Assembly (NCBI GenBank): GCA_017408185.1
Contig: JAFQVE010000550.1
Coordinates: forward strand, 1-8,606
Length of the DNA: 8,606 bases
Source: Oscillospiraceae bacterium
Lineage (GTDB): Bacteria > Bacillota_A > Clostridia > Oscillospirales > JAAYXM01
Reading direction: 5' to 3'
Shown: one piece after another, positions 7,601 to 8,606 of the stretch
Layout of the letters: every line of letters begins with the position of its first letter
Position numbering within the stretch: position 1 is the stretch's first letter
The notes under the pieces: generated by a model
Seen by the model: only the letters and a program-made list of their open reading frames with translations
The model's database searches: none
Told to the model about the DNA's origin: nothing
Translations under genes and position numbers: made by a program

Positions 7601-7957
7601 AAAAGCTCTTGTCCCTAATTCTTCGTTTTCTATGTTATCAAAATAGGATGTATCATTTTTTCCGACTGTGAGTCCTGAAGCAAAGCCACCGTCGTAAATG
7701 CCGGGATTTATATCACGCAGATTGTTTCTTCCTGTTGTTGCAAACCCGGGCTCGTCTTCATCTGTGATTACTGTAGGAGATTCGCCTTCCCAGCTTATAT
7801 AACCAAGAGCCCCATTTTTAGTTACTGTATTACTCGTCAACGAGTTCGTCGTCAGATTATACTTATATCCGCTTTCGGGTACGTCACCCGCAAATGCGGT
7901 CGGGAGCATTCCAACCACCAACATTGCTGCGATCATAATAGCTAAAAATCTTTTCAT
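1625..7957 (-). CDS. Giant exported SLH-anchored heparinase II/III-like polysaccharide lyase
   Basis: A 2110-residue surface enzyme expected to cleave an acidic, uronate-containing polysaccharide by beta-elimination. Rough layout: signal peptide 1-23; beta domain 24-275; acidic Asp/Gly/Thr linker 277-305; second beta domain 310-485; two bacterial Ig-like domains 490-661; lyase 664-1560. The lyase part starts with a CxxC pair (about 737 and 765, CLYC and CPDC), then a helical toroid with NLHEHE (about 970-975), PQRCH (about 1050) and GNEASPSYNG (about 1110-1120, a candidate catalytic Tyr). Its beta-sandwich has GHGDLSKLNLGFH (about 1290) and VSHNTVTVND (about 1330). A further beta region runs to 1767, then a putative Ig/cadherin-like domain 1768-1857, a Gly9/acidic linker, and SLH domains at about 1923, 1982 and 2055 with TRAD, TRQD and TRAE motifs, which in other bacteria bind pyruvylated wall polymer. 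ATG at 7957 has AGGAGGG nine bases upstream, 20 bases after the cupin gene. Exact lyase family and substrate are uncertain. Confidence 0.9.
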   Translation of the reverse strand: MKRFLAIMIAAMLVVGMLPTAFAGDVPESGYKYNLTTNSLTSNTVTKNGALGYISWEGESPTVITDEDEPGFATTGRNNLRDINPGIYDGGFASGLTVGKNDTSYFDNIENEELGTRAFCLIKIYVPTGGKYTFTALNSFTSDLPSEHDESKYTVKDNIVDEGAVPTVHMVKVTAETPDLTYHNNNTTNCQVTNVGTLGFSENTVIGSYDSRKLATDASVPVRTKVGEVELDAGVYYVLFDLDSAAATANKDYWKHNNGTWFQLFLLSGIELTPVADEGNDTGNDTGDDTGDDADDDTDIDSGNVTEESVTYEFGIKSGAAADASVSSVKYSNTNNKWSYRAASSDKLGNSSQVKNGRMLVSSTAAGMWLALEISIPQSGWYEIQFSSFRIKNNGGVGDVYILPENADLTDVEAAISASGAVAVAKDVKYYDTEKSSETVKEKAVLGHLVGKKKIILFRATEKNTADGAKNVCNMYPASVSLKWLGKEEPPYSLIPSKTKLVPGEKAELSLVNLENSVVSDWSVKEIETSDESVATVDGKTVTAGNEAGTVTINATVIADGVEKEAQGTLSVIKPTLATDLFDRGLAIGETVILDKSAIEWGTDAPEYSDNVTLSYENKTPEIIQVSDSGVVTTVGYGIGEVLVTASWNGYEIIWKCNPVVGTAKTGRSFYTDEKIKNLQNNIARYEWAQDERDKYVEEADKLLEHGVDKLYSMITTQELPRATQIAYRFNDNGHSYCLYCDKNVQTESGNYPWNINVFTRPWKIQCPDCKRLFPSNDFGKFYELGIDEHGNYRFTLALQRHHEKFVCEDGENCECAAPAGERGSEEWNAYYGYGVKGGYLYNDTYSEKDDALFAVDDGWGYEYTYTYKKADGTPELNEDGSVKTEARCKPFIAYYNMWGLWEIEIEFWVKNLSMAYLYTNDIRYGRVAAILIDRIADIYPDFDTTECGKRFLVNDGNTISWKAGKYNGASRGKIMGNLHEHELMTQTALAYDAVFDILSDSEIISYLSQKAEEFNLENKKTTANDIARNIENNFLREAHKCFLDGRAAGNFGVPQRCHLVLAVVLDTFPETEEWINWVFQSGVRANIYEYTGGNVNSQIVNVSNVDRDGHGNEASPSYNGNWVYYIVEIADVLDGYDKVANVNLYEHPKLIRMLTSQMEILCVSTAAPNIGDHDRIGLHLPAHKVQTLLTAFGLIEDEETRKNLARATYLLAKKDMDSVHGSIFEAEPEALREYVDEVAKSGQLALKLGSRALTGYGISILRDGDWYLPNDSSKNVNTQRDFYLWYGQTNGHGDLSKLNLGFHAFGLDVGADIGEARLKNSTDPHRFEMQDVTVSHNTVTVNDVSQIPTLDGNVEHFDDAGRVKVMDAEAPEVYASQGVEEYKRTLVMVDADDDISYGVDFFHVRGGEDHLYSFHTLATEGTLSDNVEIQSQTDDNGSYIGSYQGEDKKWGGSTVKDDSDGLGTYSWFGEVDRATDPANADVFSMDWKIVDIEKVLSPSQKNLHVRLTMLNSFKLDEITTTSGIPPQVTNAPQGIRFLFARHTGQNDGKAANAKLDTLFTSVVEPYNKDRYIENIEKVNVTRADGAEFTMDEAKAVKVTLTNGRVDYIVYAKDTTVPYKVYYSENESFDFCGFVGVVSMVDGKITYTYVNDGTTIADKENLIPAYEGKVTGFQTKLDADNWMDIDFGGDIAFESLTDKYVYVENGLSDNAAYLIESAELSPDIDGSVRLYLGNTTLITGYADEYDFDKGFNYNIKVTDKARIPLSYVDDTAPVFEPISDSITTSAGSSITVSLKANSEHGAVTYSSVTLPRGASINSDTGAITWKPDASQVGENLVQVEAVDVFGRVTRANFTITVYGSTTSKPETESSGDTTTPAGGGGGGGGGAAPTDKPDTDDESLLLEEKVPSTGEADEVENGDNDNIRFTDLGNHAWAADAINTLAADGIIKGTTASTFSPASNITRADFALLLVRAFKLESDNAENFADVSAADYFAQELAVARNTGIVNGIGENKFAPRNTITRQDMMVIVYRALQSQSLLLEEKGDRRMAVDEVLSQYSDFTSVAPYAKEAVSSLINAGLVNGKNGRIAPTDYTTRAEVAVLVKRTLDYAK
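1799..1851 (-). repeat. Palindromic repeat copy A, in frame between SLH2 and SLH3
   Basis: Aligns without gaps with 2213-2265. It begins CACCTCGTCC, then a hairpin ACCGCC-ATTC-GGCGGT (1809-1824), then a second hairpin CCTTCTCC-TCAA-GGAGAAGG (1828-1847) and CTTT. The last 24 bases are identical in both copies. On the coding strand it reads SLLLEEKGDRRMAVDEV (about residues 2036-2052), just after the SLH2 motif TRQDMMVIVYRAL and just before the SLH3 start YSDF, so it lengthens the connector without breaking either SLH domain. Confidence 0.85.
2213..2265 (-). repeat. Palindromic repeat copy B, in frame in the linker before SLH1
   Basis: Same element, orientation and reading frame as copy A. It begins CACCTCATCC and ends with the same hairpin CCTTCTCC-TCAA-GGAGAAGG (2242-2261) plus CTTT. 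The left hairpin has largely decayed (GCC-n7-GGC at 2228-2240). It encodes SLLLEEKVPSTGEADEV (about residues 1898-1914) between the polyglycine linker and SLH1. Differences from copy A are concentrated in the left hairpin; the right one is unchanged. Confidence 0.85.
2300..2326 (-). other. Polyglycine tract in the linker between the Ig-like domain and the SLH domains
   Basis: Nine consecutive glycine codons (about residues 1878-1886) with mixed third bases, flanked by a Thr/Ser/Pro/Glu-rich stretch and an Asp-rich stretch. It is a flexible spacer holding the enzyme off the wall. The mixed codons argue against simple slippage at a pure trinucleotide run. Confidence 0.85.
7063..7134 (-). repeat. 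12-bp tandem repeat encoding the acidic Asp/Gly/Thr linker
   Basis: Five consecutive 12-base units (7063-7122) vary around CTGTATCGTCAC or CTGTATCATTGC, followed by a degenerate sixth at 7123-7134. On the coding strand they give four-residue repeats of the GNDT, GDDT and DDDT type, linking the first N-terminal beta domain to the second. The 12-base period keeps the frame, so copy number can change linker length without disrupting the protein. Confidence 0.9.
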
Positions 7958-7973
7958 TGTACTTTGCCCTCCT
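7665..7973 (-). repeat. Copy 2 of the duplicated 5' gene module (lyase gene)
   Basis: Partner of 1-383. It covers the lyase ribosome binding site (AGGAGGG, 7967-7973), signal peptide and the first roughly 100 codons. Conserved blocks are 7842-7973 and 7693-7744, with a diverged, shorter segment between. Upstream of 7973 the sequence is the end of the cupin gene and is unrelated to the region upstream of copy 1. Confidence 0.9.
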
Positions 7974-7977
7974 GAAT

Positions 7978-8424
7978 TTAAAGCTTTATTTTTGCAACTC
8001 CGCGGACAAGTTTTCCTCCACTTAATTTTTTAAGTGTCGGAATGTGCGCGTCCTGCGGATAAACAATACAAAAATCGCCTGCGCGGAGAGTAAGCTTTGT
8101 TCCCTCTCCGTTTAGCAGTAAATAGTCCTCTGCCTCGTTATACTCGGTTTCCGGCATAAGCTCATCTGCGTTTGCAAACACAAACGTTTCTTCGCCTTCG
8201 ATGACAAAATGGATATCCAAAAATTTTTTATGCGCTTCAAACTTACGTACTCCCTGCGGCGCGGTTTCTGTTGACGAAACAGATATCCACACAACGCCTT
8301 CTTCTATCACGAACTTCTTCCCCGCGTCATTCGGAGTGAGGGTTTTGAGCTTCTCAAAAATTTCCGGAAAGAGGCTGTTACACGCGGCATATGTATCGCT
8401 GTTTTTAATTTTATCTGTAATCAA
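7978..8424 (-). CDS. YhcH/YjgK/YiaL-family (DUF386) cupin, probable sugar anomerase-type protein
   Basis: A 148-residue cytoplasmic protein, matching the family's usual length of about 150. Diagnostic stretches are KFEAHKKFLDIHFVIEGEE (61-79), with candidate metal ligands Glu63, His65, Asp70 and His72, and the later cupin motif YPQDAHIP (122-129) with His127. It ends in the family-like tail VRGVAKIKL. Members include the E. coli N-acetylneuraminate anomerase NanQ (YhcH) and the biofilm protein TabA. I chose TTG at 8424 because it gives the typical MITDKIKNSDTY start and has GAAGG seven bases upstream. The frame stays open to another TTG at 8460, which would add 12 basic residues but lacks a good binding site. 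The stop lies 20 bases before the lyase start, so the two are probably co-transcribed and presumably act on the same sugar. The exact substrate is unknown. Confidence 0.9.
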   Translation of the reverse strand: MITDKIKNSDTYAACNSLFPEIFEKLKTLTPNDAGKKFVIEEGVVWISVSSTETAPQGVRKFEAHKKFLDIHFVIEGEETFVFANADELMPETEYNEAEDYLLLNGEGTKLTLRAGDFCIVYPQDAHIPTLKKLSGGKLVRGVAKIKL

Positions 8425-8460
8425 CGATTCACCTTCTTTGCTTTTAGTTTTACTTCGCAA

Positions 8461-8480
8461 TAAAGGGGATATCCCCTTTA
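8461..8480. promoter_or_regulatory. Perfect 20-bp palindrome in the leader of the cupin-lyase transcript
   Basis: TAAAGGGG-ATAT-CCCCTTTA is a perfect inverted repeat with eight-base arms, located 37-56 bases before the TTG start at 8424 and just downstream of the minus-strand -10 candidates at 8505-8515. That position fits a repressor operator that blocks transcription of the cupin-lyase genes. A related half-site, CCCCTT, recurs at 8498-8503. Followed on the plus strand by AATTTTTCTT it could also fold as a terminator, but no plus-strand gene enters it. Confidence 0.6.
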
Positions 8481-8488
8481 AATTTTTC

Positions 8489-8517
8489 TTGCAATTTCCC
8501 CTTGATTATATTATAAT
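8489..8517 (+). promoter_or_regulatory. Plus-strand promoter TTGCAA-17-TATAAT for the divergent gene at 8601
   Basis: A -35-like TTGCAA (8489-8494), a 17-base spacer and a perfect -10 TATAAT (8512-8517) would start RNA near 8524, giving a leader of about 77 bases before the ATG at 8601. The -10 is one arm of the palindrome at 8502-8520, so the divergent transcripts probably share this core. Confidence 0.65.
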
Positions 8518-8520
8518 CAA
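8502..8520. promoter_or_regulatory. 19-bp perfect palindrome holding -10 boxes for both directions
   Basis: TTGATTATA-T-TATAATCAA is symmetrical about 8511. Read rightward it contains TATAAT at 8512-8517; read leftward it contains TATAAT at 8515-8510 and again at 8510-8505. No strong -35 is visible for the leftward direction, so cupin-lyase transcription may need an activator. The symmetry may instead mean a dimeric regulator covers both -10 regions. Confidence 0.55.
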
Positions 8521-8533
8521 ATCAGGCAAGATT

Positions 8534-8554
8534 GGACATGTACAAAAAGGACAT
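8534..8554. promoter_or_regulatory. Direct repeat GGACAT at 15-base spacing, possible activator site
   Basis: GGACAT occurs at 8534-8539 and 8549-8554, with a partial inverted match ATGTCA at 8568-8573. The pair lies just upstream of the leftward promoter region, where an activator for the cupin-lyase genes could bind. Two six-base matches can occur by chance. Confidence 0.3.
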
Positions 8555-8600
8555 CATTATTTTTTCAATGTCATTAACGCACGAAAGGAGCCGGTAATTT

Positions 8601-8606
8601 ATGGGA
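8601..8606 (+). CDS. First two codons of a divergent plus-strand gene (rest outside window)
   Basis: ATG at 8601 follows AAAGGAG (8584-8590) with ten bases between, and a good promoter lies upstream at 8489-8517. Only Met-Gly is visible, so the product cannot be named. Genes placed like this beside polysaccharide-use operons are often their transcription regulators, but that is a guess from position. Confidence 0.65.

Noticed and set aside
8461..8480. Riboswitch or attenuator in the cupin leader
   Set aside because: Only one simple symmetrical hairpin is present, without a conserved aptamer-like architecture or a competing terminator on the minus strand; an operator explains it better.

Overview
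The window looks like a secreted-polysaccharide-degradation locus from a Gram-positive anaerobe, most likely a gut- or rumen-type member of the Clostridia. Evidence for this is a very large exported protein ending in three SLH (S-layer homology) domains, strong AGGAGG-type ribosome binding sites, a TTG start, and two copies of a palindromic repeat that I recall from clostridial genomes. Lineage is inferred from these traits only; no rRNA or other marker gene is present.

Layout: apart from a start codon at the extreme right edge, every gene lies on the minus strand, so transcription runs right to left. In that order they are a YhcH/YjgK/YiaL-family cupin (8424-7978, TTG start), a 2110-residue surface-anchored heparinase II/III-like polysaccharide lyase (7957-1625), a Gfo/Idh/MocA-family NAD(P)-dependent oxidoreductase (1547-471), and the first 122 codons of a second exported protein (367 to the left edge). 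That last protein has nearly the same signal peptide and N-terminus as the lyase. Gaps are 20, 77 and 103 bases, so the first two genes are almost certainly one transcript; the 77-base gap holds a perfect 8-bp-arm palindrome that could be an operator. Right of the cupin gene is a short divergent control region (8461-8600) with two perfect palindromes and a good plus-strand promoter, leading to a plus-strand gene that starts at 8601 and leaves the window after two codons.

Likely working model (inference): the lyase is exported, tethered to the cell wall by its SLH domains, and cleaves an acidic, uronate-containing polysaccharide. The cupin may handle anomers of the released sugar, and the Gfo/Idh/MocA enzyme may oxidise or reduce a sugar intermediate. 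The truncated paralogue at the left edge would be a second surface protein of the same system. Substrate identity cannot be read from the sequence.

The most unusual signal is in the 3' part of the lyase gene. Two ungapped 53-base copies of a palindromic repeat (1799-1851 and 2213-2265) lie inside the coding sequence in the same orientation and reading frame. Each adds a peptide of the form SLLLEEK...DEV: one in the linker before SLH1, the other between SLH2 and SLH3. This resembles in-frame palindromic elements such as those of Rickettsia. No RNA genes, transposases or CRISPR arrays were found, and no stretch over 300 bases lacks a gene.
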